From Aporhodopirellula aestuarii (GTDB lineage: Bacteria > Planctomycetota > Planctomycetia > Pirellulales > Pirellulaceae), in assembly GCF_023701485.1 (NCBI RefSeq), contig NZ_JAMQBK010000044.1, positions 1 to 61,227 of the forward strand: a stretch of 61,227 bases of DNA, written 5' to 3'. Both the position numbers and the translations under genes were made by a program. The stretch's first letter is position 1. Each line of letters begins with the position of its first letter. Below, one piece after another: positions 34,719 to 44,048 of this stretch. Below the pieces are notes generated by a model. That model saw only the letters and a program-made list of their open reading frames with translations, searched no databases and was not told the DNA's origin.

Positions 34719-37700
34719 ATGACCGCCGAATCTGCCGCTGACGACGAACCCTTTCAAAAACTGCTGGCTGAACTGCTCGAAGCAGTTGAGCGTGGAGAGG
34801 TAATTGATCGAGAACAGCTGAGTCGCGAGCACCCACCGTACGCCGATTCGATCTGTGACTTTCTGGATAACAACGCATTAGTCGACGACGCCATCAGGGT
34901 GCTTCGAGATTCTGGCGCTGTCTCACCGGTTGATTCTGCGTTTGCCGCAACGCTCGATTCGCAGGCGACTCAACAGCCGCGGCCGTTTTCAATCGGGGAT
35001 CATCTGAAGTACATCGGTGAGTACGAACTACTGGACGAAATCGCTCGCGGCGGGATGGGCGTTGTTTTTAAAGCGCGACAGATTGAGTTGCGATGAACGG
35101 TCGCGTTGAAGATGATTCTCGCCGGGCGGCTTGCGTCAGAGGCTGACGTCGACCGATTTCATCGGGAGGCTCGCGCAGCTGCGGCGCTGAAACATCCTAA
35201 CATCGTGGGTGTTCACGAAGTCGGACAGCATGAAGGGCACCATTACTTTACGATGGACTTTGTCGATGGCGAAAGTCTGGCACATGTCATCAGCAAAGGC
35301 TCGTTGGCGCCGCGTCGAGCTGCCGAGTTGATGAAAACGATCGCTGAATCGATCGAGTACGCTCACCAGCGAGGTGTGCTGCATCGCGACCTGAAACCAG
35401 CCAACATATTGCTTGACGCAAACCGCCAACCACACGTCACCGATTTTGGCCTTGCTAAAACGCTGGTCGACGATGCAAGCGGCGTCGACTTGACCACGAC
35501 CGGACAGATCCTTGGCACGCCAAGCTACATGGCGCCCGAGCAGGCATCTGCGAAGCACCAATTGGTGAAAAGGTCCAGCGATGTCTACTCGCTTGGCGCG
35601 ATTCTGTACGCCTGCCTCAGCGGCCGCGCTCCATTCGTCGCCGACTCGACCGTCGATACGATCAGGCAAGTGATTGAGAAGGAGCCGGTTTCGCTCAGAC
35701 TATTGAATGGGCAGATTCCCAAGGATTTGGAAACCATCTGTTTAAAGTGTTTGCAGAAAGAACCGCATCGACGTTATGTAACCGCCGCTGAGTTGGCCGA
35801 GGACCTGCAGTGTTTCCTCGACGGGCGACCGGTCACGGCCAGGCCGATTTCAAGCACCGCGAAGGCATGGCGATGGGCACGTCGAAATCCATGGGGCGCT
35901 TCGCTGGCGACCCTGTCGGTATTGTTGCTGCTGACGGGGACGTTCGTTTCGACCTACTTTGCGATCCAAGCCGGCCAGCGAGCCACCGCGGAGAAAGTCG
36001 AGCGAGAACGAGCTGATCGAGAAGCCGCCGCCGCAAAATTAGCTCAAATGAAAACCGAAGCGGCAAAACGAGACGCCGAAAGGCAACGCGATTCGGCCAA
36101 GCTTGCCGAGGCACAGGCCGAAGCGGCACTCGTCAACGAAGCCGCCGCAAGAACATTGGCTGAAAACGCGACTCGGCGTGCTTTGTGGCAAACCTATGTC
36201 GCTCGATTGCAACCGATTCGACAGGCCTGGCTGGAAAAGGAGTATGGCCACCTTTCTCGACTCTTGGAGCAGTACTCACCAGCCCAAGGCGAACCCGATT
36301 TCCGTGGCTGGGAGTGGGACTTCTTCGCGGATCAAGTGCAACAACTTGCCCCCCGCGTTGCCGATGAGAATTTGCTCGGTGGCGAATTCCTCTTCGACCA
36401 TCCACGCAATCGCATGTTTGCATGGAAGAATAATCGCTTATTCATTTGGGATTTTGAGTCGCATGCGATCGTTAAAAAACTTTCGATTCCAGTGGGCCGT
36501 TGGGAATCGCTAACGATTTCACCCGACGGCAAACTGCTTGCCATTGCGTCGTGGAAGACTGACGTGATCGTATGGGATGCTGACTCTGATACTTTGGTTC
36601 AAGAGTTGCCAACCCTTGACAAAACTTCCGCTGATAAAAGTAGGGCTTGGTCAACACTTTGGTCACCCGACGGAACGAAGCTGTTGACTGCCAGTCGCCG
36701 AGGTGAAGTACGAATCTGGAATCGCAGCGATTGGAGTCTCGATACCATTTTGCTCAAACCCTCCCATCGCAACACGATGGGAGCCATGGACTGGCACCCT
36801 GATTCGGGACTCGTCACCGGTCATCGTTTTGGCTGGTTTCGAATTTGGGATATGAATGCACGAAAAGTATTGCATACCGGTAAGCATCAGAATTCCATTA
36901 TCGAGAATTTGAAGTGGTCGCCGTCTGGTGATAAGTTTGCGATCGCCGAAGACGGACTCGGTATCTGGAACGCGGATGGAAAACGAATCGGCGAACACCG
37001 AAATTTTGGTTTGACACGGGCGGTCGCTTGGTTGGACGATCAAACCGTCGCCTGCGGTGGTGACGATCAAAGAATCAACGTGTGTGATGTCAATGATCCA
37101 TCGGCCGATCAAACTCTGCGTGTCCACTCAGGCCAAGTTCGTTCGCTTGAACGTTTCAACGAGAACCAGATTGTATCCGGCGCTGCAGGAGACGGCGTTC
37201 GGTTGGTTCGACTCGATGTCATCAATCCAGGGATTGCTTCGGTCCGCGCTCATGAGCGGAATGCCGTCGAAGTGCAGTGGAGCCCAGACGGAGAGCGGTT
37301 GGCTACTGCGGGCGAAGATCAAAAAGCGAGCGTGCGCGACGCGGACTCACTGCAGGAAATCTTTTCGGTTCGTCACGATGATGGGCATCGGTGGGTATCG
37401 GATGTCGACTGGAATAATGCGGGTAATCGCTTGGCCACGATCAGTCACACTGGGATCGTCAAGCTGTGGGACGGAAGTGACGGCACGCTCATCAAACAAC
37501 GCCGCGTTCTCGGGCTTGACCACCCACGTCTCGATTGGCGACCATCCAGCGACTTGATCATATTGGGCGGAGTAAAACCCCAAGTCATCGACGCCGATAC
37601 GCTGGAGCCGGTTTGGACGGCCCCGGAAAACGCCGGCTCAAGCTGGATGATTCACATGCATGTCAGTCCCGATGGCAAGCGGGCGATCGGTAACTCACGT

Positions 37701-38870
37701 TCCGGAACCGTCAAAGTCGTCGGGCTCGATCCGCCATCGTTCGAGCGTGGATTAGCGACGCAAGATCCTGGTGATGGTGCGGGAGCTTGGAGCCCTGATG
37801 GAACGAGATTTGTCGCGGCCGGCACCGATCTGTCGATCTACGACACGCAAACATTTCAACGGCTGATGCGTTTGGAAGGGCGTCGCGGTCCAGTAGGCGG
37901 TGTGTGTTACCATCCGCGCGGATCCAGAATCGCGTCGGCCGGGCACGACGGTCAAGTTTACCTTTGGGACACAGCGACCGGCGACCTACTCGTTCGGCTG
38001 CCGATCCTCGACCAAACAACGTTGACTGCAATCAATTTTTCACCTGATGGAAGCCGTCTGGCCACAGTCGGTCGCAATGGAGAATTGATCCTGCTTGGTA
38101 ACAAAAATAACGCGCGACGAACCCAACCGGACATCCTGCCAGCGGAAACTCCGGAAGTGGAACTGGCCAAGTTGACGTGGGCGATTGCCAAAGCTCCCAA
38201 TGACGCGGATCGCATCGTCGCACGCGCGCGTTGGCATGCAAACCATCTGCATTGGACCGATGCACTTGCCGACCTGGAATCATTTCTCAAATTAAATCCG
38301 CAGAGCGGTTGGATGCACTGTGAAGCAGCCTGCGCGGCCCTGTTGTGCGACCGAATGGACGACTATCAACGGCATCTGAAATTCAATCTCGACAAACTGT
38401 CGGATTGGGACTTTTCTCGGGAAGCCAGCACGGGAGCGTACGTGGCCGAAGTGGCAGCGGCGGTACCCGGATCGATCGACGACCTTTCGATCTTGCTGCC
38501 CTTAGCATCGCGACATGGGAAAATCGATCTCTCGAAACCCTATGAAGCCATTTCACTGGCAATGGTGGAACATCGCATGGGGAATGATGAACGAGTCTTG
38601 GAAATACTGGCCCCCTTTGAAAATCGAGGCGGACACCACTATGCGGAATTAATTCTTGCCGATGCTTTGCGTGCCCACGCTCTAAATCAGTTGGGTCGTC
38701 ACGACGAAGCGGAAGCGGTATTGAACAAAGCCGAGCAGATTGTCAGCATCGCCTGGCCCGAGCCTACGCCCGATAACCCGGCGACCTACGGAAACCTCAA
38801 GTCATTCGTATTCGCAACCCTACTGCTCAACGAGGCTCGTTCGGCAATCAATCAGCTGGGAGGAATATGA
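34719..38870 (+). pseudogene. Receptor-like Ser/Thr kinase (kinase 3) interrupted by one in-frame TGA
   Basis: The frame is open from 34719 to 38870 (1383 codons) except for TGA at 35094-35096. It falls where kinases 1 and 2 have Arg (KLGRT, KLNRI), between the glycine loop (ARGGMGVVFKARQ) and the catalytic Lys in VALK; CGA to TGA would be a single change. Everything else is intact: HRDLKPAN (about 222-229), DFGLAK, GTPSYMAPEQA, a transmembrane helix (GASLATLSVLLLLTGTFV), a long Ala/Glu coiled coil, WD40 blades and a TPR-like tail. The downstream part alone (from 35106) would lack the glycine loop. Either a very recent pseudogene, a sequencing error, or read-through. Site 9 lies upstream and the HEAT gene overlaps its stop (ATGA). 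Confidence 0.88.
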
Positions 38871-39925
38871 TCATGGCGATCCCAAACACACGAAGCCCGA
38901 TGCGAGCGAGTATGGCTCAAGCTGCCGGGCTGGCTCCCGGTATCCTTTTCCTTACCGTGACACTAGCGATGACTGCGGCCGCGTCCTTAAACTCTCTGGC
39001 GGTCGATCCTACAACACCCTCAACTCAAGAACATGTGATCGATGGAAAGCCGTTGGATTACTGGCTACGCACCCTTCAATCGTCCGACTCAGACGCGAAG
39101 TCACACCGAGCGGCAGCGACCGCACTCGGAAAGCTGCAAGCTGAGAACGCGCAGGTGCTGGAGACGCTCTCAAGCTGTGTCAGGAGCGGGGATCGTTGGC
39201 TCCGTCTGGCGGCGATTCTCGGCCTGAAACATCAAGGCAGCGCTGCGGTGCCCGTGTTGCGAGAGCAACTCGGCTCGGCGGACCAGAATATTCAAGTGGC
39301 GGCACTCAAGACACTCGGCCAATTGGGACCCTCAGCGATCAGTGCGCTGCCGGACATGTTGAAATTGATCGAAGATGAGAAGGAATTCGTGTACATCCGC
39401 CAGAACGCGGTGCAATGCCTTGCGGCGATCGAGAGCGGTCAATCGGCTCAAACGACAATCGATCGATTGCACGCGTTACTACGAAACGAACAAAACAAAC
39501 CGGCCGAGGACTATTGGAAGCATGCAATCCTGCGACACCGAATCGTCGGGGCATTGCCTCGACTTGGACCACACGCCGAAGTTGCCATTCCAACCCTAAT
39601 CGAAATGCTGGAGCATCCTGTGCGGCCCGAAAAACGATACCTAAAAACAAGGGGAGCACCATCGGCGTTGGGATTGGCCACACCGATTCTCCGCCAAGAT
39701 GACAAGGGAACCTACACCGACCCCAGCGATATCGAAACCATGTATGTCATCGGCAGTTTGGCCGAATTCGGCCCTGCCGCCAATGAGGCTCTGCCAATCC
39801 TGCGACAGCTGAGCAAGGATCCCGCCATGCTAGCTGCGACACGCGAAATGGCCAGCAAAGCGATCGAGAGGATCGCGGAAACCAAAGTCAAAACGGATGC
39901 TCCTGAGCGTAGGTTAACGCCGTGA
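38867..39925 (+). CDS. Secreted HEAT-repeat protein
   Basis: 352 residues; the ATG overlaps the kinase 3 stop. A hydrophobic signal segment (GILFLTVTLAMTAAASL, about 26-42) is followed by five or six HEAT or PBS-lyase-type repeats (HRAAATALGKLQAENAQVLETL, LRLAAILGLKHQGSAAVPVL, QVAALKTLGQLGPSAISALPDML). HEAT arrays are binding scaffolds. Overlap with kinase 3 suggests it works with that kinase outside the cytoplasm. Confidence 0.88.
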   Translation: MIMAIPNTRSPMRASMAQAAGLAPGILFLTVTLAMTAAASLNSLAVDPTTPSTQEHVIDGKPLDYWLRTLQSSDSDAKSHRAAATALGKLQAENAQVLETLSSCVRSGDRWLRLAAILGLKHQGSAAVPVLREQLGSADQNIQVAALKTLGQLGPSAISALPDMLKLIEDEKEFVYIRQNAVQCLAAIESGQSAQTTIDRLHALLRNEQNKPAEDYWKHAILRHRIVGALPRLGPHAEVAIPTLIEMLEHPVRPEKRYLKTRGAPSALGLATPILRQDDKGTYTDPSDIETMYVIGSLAEFGPAANEALPILRQLSKDPAMLAATREMASKAIERIAETKVKTDAPERRLTP

Positions 39926-40407
39926 AACCGAACATCAATCCCTATGAACCAAACGACTCGTCTACCGATTCAGACGATTTATCAGCAGTTGCTACATCGG
40001 CGAGCGACTCCGATCAGTCGACGGCTCATGTCCTACCGGCAGTGATCGCCGGCTTGATTGGTTATGGAACATGGATAGCCGCTGACCGGTACTTCGAATT
40101 TTCGGATCCCGAATCATGGTTGGTGCAAGGCGTTTCGCTGGCGACGTGCGCACTTCTCGTTTCCCTTGTTTTCCCGCTGCCGCCGAAGCGGTCGCGAAGA
40201 TGGCTGCAAATCATTTCGCCTTCGGTGCAGATCATGGGTCTCTGGGGTACTGCATCGATCGTCTCCGCATTCACGAAGGCTGGAGTCGCGAATCTTGTCT
40301 GGCTAGTTGGACTGATACTGTTGATCTACCTTGAGAGTGCCGCAGCCAAAAGGAGCCGTAAAAAGAATCCCGGTGGTAACGATGAAGATCGCGCAGTAAG
40401 ACGATGA
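39922..40407 (+). CDS. NPYEP-type membrane protein
   Basis: 161 residues from GTG at 39922 (overlapping the previous TGA), starting MKPNINPYEPNDSS. A 35-residue Ser/Asp-rich N-terminus precedes four hydrophobic segments and a basic Lys/Arg tail. Similar plan to 29494-29928. The overlap links it to the HEAT protein gene. Function unknown. Confidence 0.78.
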   Translation: MKPNINPYEPNDSSTDSDDLSAVATSASDSDQSTAHVLPAVIAGLIGYGTWIAADRYFEFSDPESWLVQGVSLATCALLVSLVFPLPPKRSRRWLQIISPSVQIMGLWGTASIVSAFTKAGVANLVWLVGLILLIYLESAAAKRSRKKNPGGNDEDRAVRR

Positions 40408-40495
40408 GCTAACCGCGATTTCCAACGCGTGGCGATAGTAAGGCAATTTTAGCGATGGCCATAATGGCCGCAGTACCGTTTAATAGGAGTTCGTT

Positions 40496-40888
40496 ATGAA
40501 CCAGAAGTGGATCGTCATTTTGATGGCGGCGATTGGGTTATTGGCAGTCGCTGCATTCGTTCTCACCTTCAGCCCATTGTCGAAGAACCTGTTTGGTTCC
40601 TCTGGCGAAACCGACATCGTGGATGACGCGCTTGGGCTACTGTTTGGAATCCTCATCCTTTTTGGTTCAGTCGCGATGGTCGTCACGTGGATCGTCGCTT
40701 GCTGTTATTTGGGAAAGAGACTCGGTTACGATTTGTATGCCGGCCTACTTTTGATCGTTCCCGTGGTCAACGTGTTCGTGTTCTGCTACTGGGCGTTCAA
40801 GGAGTCGCCCAATGAACGCAAACTCCGGCGAATGCGGTCAACAAAGCGCGACGGGATGCGAGGACAAACCACCGTTTGTCCTTCTTAA
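40496..40888 (+). CDS. Small membrane protein
   Basis: 130 residues starting MNQKWIVILMAAIGLLAV with a good RBS (AATAGGAG) upstream. Three helices (2-24, about 47-72, about 82-102) and a charged basic tail. The motif GYDLYAGLLLIVPVVNVFVFCYWAF resembles small DUF-type membrane proteins with a conserved Pro-x-Val-Asn, but I cannot name the family. Confidence 0.75.
   Translation: MNQKWIVILMAAIGLLAVAAFVLTFSPLSKNLFGSSGETDIVDDALGLLFGILILFGSVAMVVTWIVACCYLGKRLGYDLYAGLLLIVPVVNVFVFCYWAFKESPNERKLRRMRSTKRDGMRGQTTVCPS
40861..40882 (+). terminator. Possible hairpin terminator
   Basis: Perfect 9-bp stem AGGACAAAC-CACC-GTTTGTCCT, followed only by TCTTAAT, so the U-tract is poor. It overlaps the end of the 40496-40888 gene and lies 56 bp before the next gene. 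Confidence 0.3.
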
Positions 40889-40937
40889 TCAAAATGAATA
40901 CGCCGAGTCGCGAATCTCCGCCGATCCCAATTAGACA

Positions 40938-41933
40938 ATGAAAAACATCCCCTCTCACCTGATCACAGCGTTAGCATTCGCCGTTCCCGGCGCGGTGTTT
41001 GCTTGGTGTCTATCAAACGGACAAGGACCAGCGATGTGGCGTTGGATTCCGCTCTCTGCGGGCATCGGCACGTTTGCGACAGCAATAGTGGTTTGGCCGT
41101 GGGTTGCACAAGAAGAGACCAGTTGCCTGCGATGCAGCATCGCGGGGGGCGTTGTCGGAATGCTTGCGCATCCCGTCACCGCAGTTGTCTTGATCGTCAT
41201 TATGAGCGTGTTGTCCGCTTTCGAATTGCTTCCTCCGCTGCCAGAAGTTCGCGCGTCGTGGCCAACATCGATCGAGGAGATGCTGAAGTTCGCCACATTT
41301 TTGGTGTTCTGGTGGTGTTTACTCGCGATTTTTTGGATTGGATGGCTGACCGCTGCCATCGGAGCAATCCTCGGTTTTATCGGCGCCTTGGTACGTCGTT
41401 GGACTTCTTCTTATGTAGACCAAAAGCAGCTGCGACTGACCGGCCACCTAGCTGTCCCGTCGCTCTTCCTATTGCTGACCAGCATGCTGTCAATCGTGGG
41501 ATGCGCCGCGTTCATGGTTCTGCGATTACCGCCTCCGACGCAGGATGTCGTGGTCAGCAAGTCCGCTGAACACTTTGAGGGCGAGCCGAATCCAGGCGAT
41601 GTGTTTGCCGATGTTTTGACCGGCGCGAAGCTGATTAAATACGAGGATCCTGACGGCGATTTGTCGTGGAAATTTACCGAAAAAGGCTTTGGAATTGTGG
41701 TCGGCGACTCGGGTTTACCGCCGGAACTGATGTATGAATTGGGACTGCCAACGCGCGATGTGCAGCGGATTCATGGCAGTTGGTCCGTTAACGGGCAATT
41801 GTTGTTCCTGACCAACATCCAGGTTGACGGCCGCCCGTCCGAGCATGACGAGGTGGTTTTAGGGTGCAATTATGCCTCCGGGAAACTGCTAATCTACGCG
41901 GCGGACCATTACGAGTTTCAGCCGGGGTCGTAG
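40938..41933 (+). CDS. Membrane protein with C-terminal domain shared with 41950-43203
   Basis: 331 residues. Five or six helices fill residues 1-200 (ITALAFAVPGAVFAW, VVLIVIMSVLSAFELL, FLVFWWCLLAIFWIGWLTA and others). The last 110 residues are soluble: LSWKFTEKGFGIVVGDSGLP, IHGSWSVNGQLLFLTNIQVDG, LLIYAADHYEF. The same pattern of spaced residues occurs in the lipoprotein encoded 16 bp downstream, so a domain of about 90 residues is shared by the two. I do not recognise it from any named family. A 15-codon frame (40894-40941) overlaps its start. Confidence 0.75.
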   Translation: MKNIPSHLITALAFAVPGAVFAWCLSNGQGPAMWRWIPLSAGIGTFATAIVVWPWVAQEETSCLRCSIAGGVVGMLAHPVTAVVLIVIMSVLSAFELLPPLPEVRASWPTSIEEMLKFATFLVFWWCLLAIFWIGWLTAAIGAILGFIGALVRRWTSSYVDQKQLRLTGHLAVPSLFLLLTSMLSIVGCAAFMVLRLPPPTQDVVVSKSAEHFEGEPNPGDVFADVLTGAKLIKYEDPDGDLSWKFTEKGFGIVVGDSGLPPELMYELGLPTRDVQRIHGSWSVNGQLLFLTNIQVDGRPSEHDEVVLGCNYASGKLLIYAADHYEFQPGS

Positions 41934-41949
41934 CGGAGGGGAACACCAC

Positions 41950-43203
41950 ATGACGCGATTTGATTTACATTCCACAACAGGGAACTCGCTCCTCCCGGCG
42001 ATGTTTTCTGCGGTGATGTTGGTTGCCGTTGGATGTGACCAGAGTGGGACGTCGCGACGTGAAGACCGAGAGACCGGCCCTATCGATGTTTCTGTCGTAC
42101 CGGAGATGCTTGTCGGAGCACAATATCGTGGCAGAACGGGCGGTGATCAGTACGACGACATGATTTGGCGATTTGACGAAATGCATTTCCGAATCGTTGC
42201 GGGCCGAGCAGGTTTGCCTGCGGATTTAGTCCGATCGCTCTTGCCTGCCGACGCGACAGGCTACCGCATTGAAGGTCGCTGGAGTGTTGAGGACGAAGTG
42301 CTAACGGTCAGCGAGCTTGCTGTCGATGGCAAGCCGGTGGCTCAATCACCGCGCACATTGCAAACGATGTGTACTCCCGTCATCCGAATCCATGCCGACA
42401 AGCATCAGTACATGTTTGCTCGCGGAACGGCGGAGTCCGCGTGGAGACAAGGGGACATCCCGCCCTGGCCACCTGGAACCACGAGCGTGTCCGGCAGCGT
42501 GATATTTGACAAGCAGAAAGAGGGATGGCTATCGGTCGGCTACCACGGCATTGTGGAAGAGAGCGACTCGATTGGCGATGGAGCGACCTTGAACTGGGAA
42601 CCGGACGATAGCGGCTACGGCTCAGCGCAAACAACAACATTCGCTCCGCGGTTCTGCCGATTACAACTCAACGGCAGCCAACCGGCGACAGTGCGAGGCA
42701 TGGCTCTTCCGCCTGGCGTCTATTTGTTTTACGCGAAATGGAAACCTTCGGACCTGCGCGTGTCCGAAGAGAAGATCGTGGTGGAGTTCACTCGTTGGCG
42801 TTTGCAAGGCCGTTTCGCAGCTCAGTGGGTTGTTGCTAGTCAGCGTCCGGTGAGCGGGCTGGAATTTGATCTAGCCGCTACCGAGTTTGGTGAACTCAGG
42901 GTTCATGCGCCTGCAAGCGAGCCGTTCCAGTCGGCATTTCTGTTGCCCTGGAGCGAACCCGATGTGGAACCACCGCCTATAGATGCCGATCAGGCATGGC
43001 AGATGTCCCGCTGGGCTGGTCATCAAGTTCGTATCGAGGCAGGAAAAGGTTTGTTCCCGTTGGTACCAGCGGGTCGGTATCGCGTATTCCTAGTAGAACA
43101 CGATGTGCCAGTCGAAGACGACGACACGGTGGTCAAGTATCGAGTCTCCCACGACGAAGTGGTAATGGTGCGGAAAGACGCAGTCGTAGGGGTGACTTTT
43201 TAA
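41950..43203 (+). CDS. Lipoprotein with a domain shared with its upstream neighbour
   Basis: 417 residues with a lipoprotein signal (SAVMLVAVGC, Cys about residue 29) and GGAGGG before the ATG. Residues 50-150 match the neighbour's C-terminal domain (MIWRFDEMHFRIVAGRAGLP, IEGRWSVEDEVLTVSELAVDG, IRIHADKHQYMF). The remaining 260 residues are beta-rich (SGSVIFDKQKEGWLSVGYHG), with no motif recognised. Likely an outer-surface or periplasmic protein acting with the membrane neighbour. Confidence 0.78.
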   Translation: MTRFDLHSTTGNSLLPAMFSAVMLVAVGCDQSGTSRREDRETGPIDVSVVPEMLVGAQYRGRTGGDQYDDMIWRFDEMHFRIVAGRAGLPADLVRSLLPADATGYRIEGRWSVEDEVLTVSELAVDGKPVAQSPRTLQTMCTPVIRIHADKHQYMFARGTAESAWRQGDIPPWPPGTTSVSGSVIFDKQKEGWLSVGYHGIVEESDSIGDGATLNWEPDDSGYGSAQTTTFAPRFCRLQLNGSQPATVRGMALPPGVYLFYAKWKPSDLRVSEEKIVVEFTRWRLQGRFAAQWVVASQRPVSGLEFDLAATEFGELRVHAPASEPFQSAFLLPWSEPDVEPPPIDADQAWQMSRWAGHQVRIEAGKGLFPLVPAGRYRVFLVEHDVPVEDDDTVVKYRVSHDEVVMVRKDAVVGVTF

Positions 43204-43252
43204 GTCTTGCGCTATCTCGCTAATCTAACGACCGCTAACTGAAAGAGTAGTC

Positions 43253-43969
43253 ATGACTGAATTAAATTTTACGGCCCCGTTCGCTTACATCGCTGTTCTG
43301 CTCATTTTGCCGATTTGCTGCGGCTGTCCATCGACTCCTTCGTCGCACGTGGGACAGCGACAGGCAACCCCGTCTCGTTGGCTTCGTATCGAATGCACCG
43401 ACGCCATAGCCGAGTCTCAAGGCGGCCTAGAATATCGTGATGCCGAAGCGATAAAGGCCACCGTTCCAACGCTCGAAAGGCTCGTTCCTGAACGTCTGGG
43501 CTTAGGCACTGCTGTGCATGAAGAGGCAAACGCTCGCGTACTGCTCAGTGGAACCGAGGCCGATTATGTTCAAATACTTGGGGACGTCACCAAGGCGAAG
43601 GTGATCAGCGGTCGTTTTCTGACCGAGGCAGATGGAAAGACGGCCGCTGCAGTCGTCGTGATATTCGAGCACTTGGCGGAACAACTTTTCCGCACGGGTT
43701 CGCCCGTCGGCCAATCCTTTACGATTGGAAATCTAGACTTTACCGTCGTTGGCGTGCTGAGTTCCGATTGGAGCGTAGTGACTTGCGACGCCATTATCCC
43801 CATCCAAGTGTTCGATCCTGACCACTTACAACTGGATGAAACGTCGGGCACCGAGTTGGATCGTATTTGGATCAAAGTCAATTCATTCGATCAAGTACCC
43901 ACTACGAAAGAGATCATTAGCAATCTCCTTCGACAGCGACACCCAGACATCGGGTTTAAAGTCCAGTAG
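43253..43969 (+). CDS. Stand-alone MacB-type periplasmic core domain lipoprotein (second)
   Basis: 238 residues with a lipoprotein signal (LLILPICCGC) and an RBS-like GAAAGAG upstream. The core shows the MacB periplasmic pattern: ISGRFLTEADGKTAAAVVVI, LAEQLFRTGSPVGQSFTIGN, FTVVGVLSS, and an ending LDRIWIKVNSFDQVPTTKEI that closely matches its paralogue at 20274-21020 (LDRIWIKVGDLGEVTPTKKI). Neither has permease helices or an ATPase partner. They thus form a small local family of lipid-anchored MacB-like domains. Confidence 0.8.
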   Translation: MTELNFTAPFAYIAVLLILPICCGCPSTPSSHVGQRQATPSRWLRIECTDAIAESQGGLEYRDAEAIKATVPTLERLVPERLGLGTAVHEEANARVLLSGTEADYVQILGDVTKAKVISGRFLTEADGKTAAAVVVIFEHLAEQLFRTGSPVGQSFTIGNLDFTVVGVLSSDWSVVTCDAIIPIQVFDPDHLQLDETSGTELDRIWIKVNSFDQVPTTKEIISNLLRQRHPDIGFKVQ

Positions 43970-44048
43970 TTGGGGCGACCGAACAGATGGTATTCCTTTA
44001 GTGCCAAGGCGATTCGCCAGTCAATCGCTATGATTGTATCAGCACCCG

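Noticed and set aside
35106..38870. Treating the downstream part of kinase 3 as a separate gene with its own start
   Set aside because: The frame is continuous with 34719-35093 and would begin inside the VALK strand, without the glycine loop; a nonsense codon explains it better.
41203..41232. GTCATT...CCGCTTTCGAATT resembling the shared motif
   Set aside because: It lies inside the coding region of 40938-41933, has a 13-base spacer, and points to no gene start.
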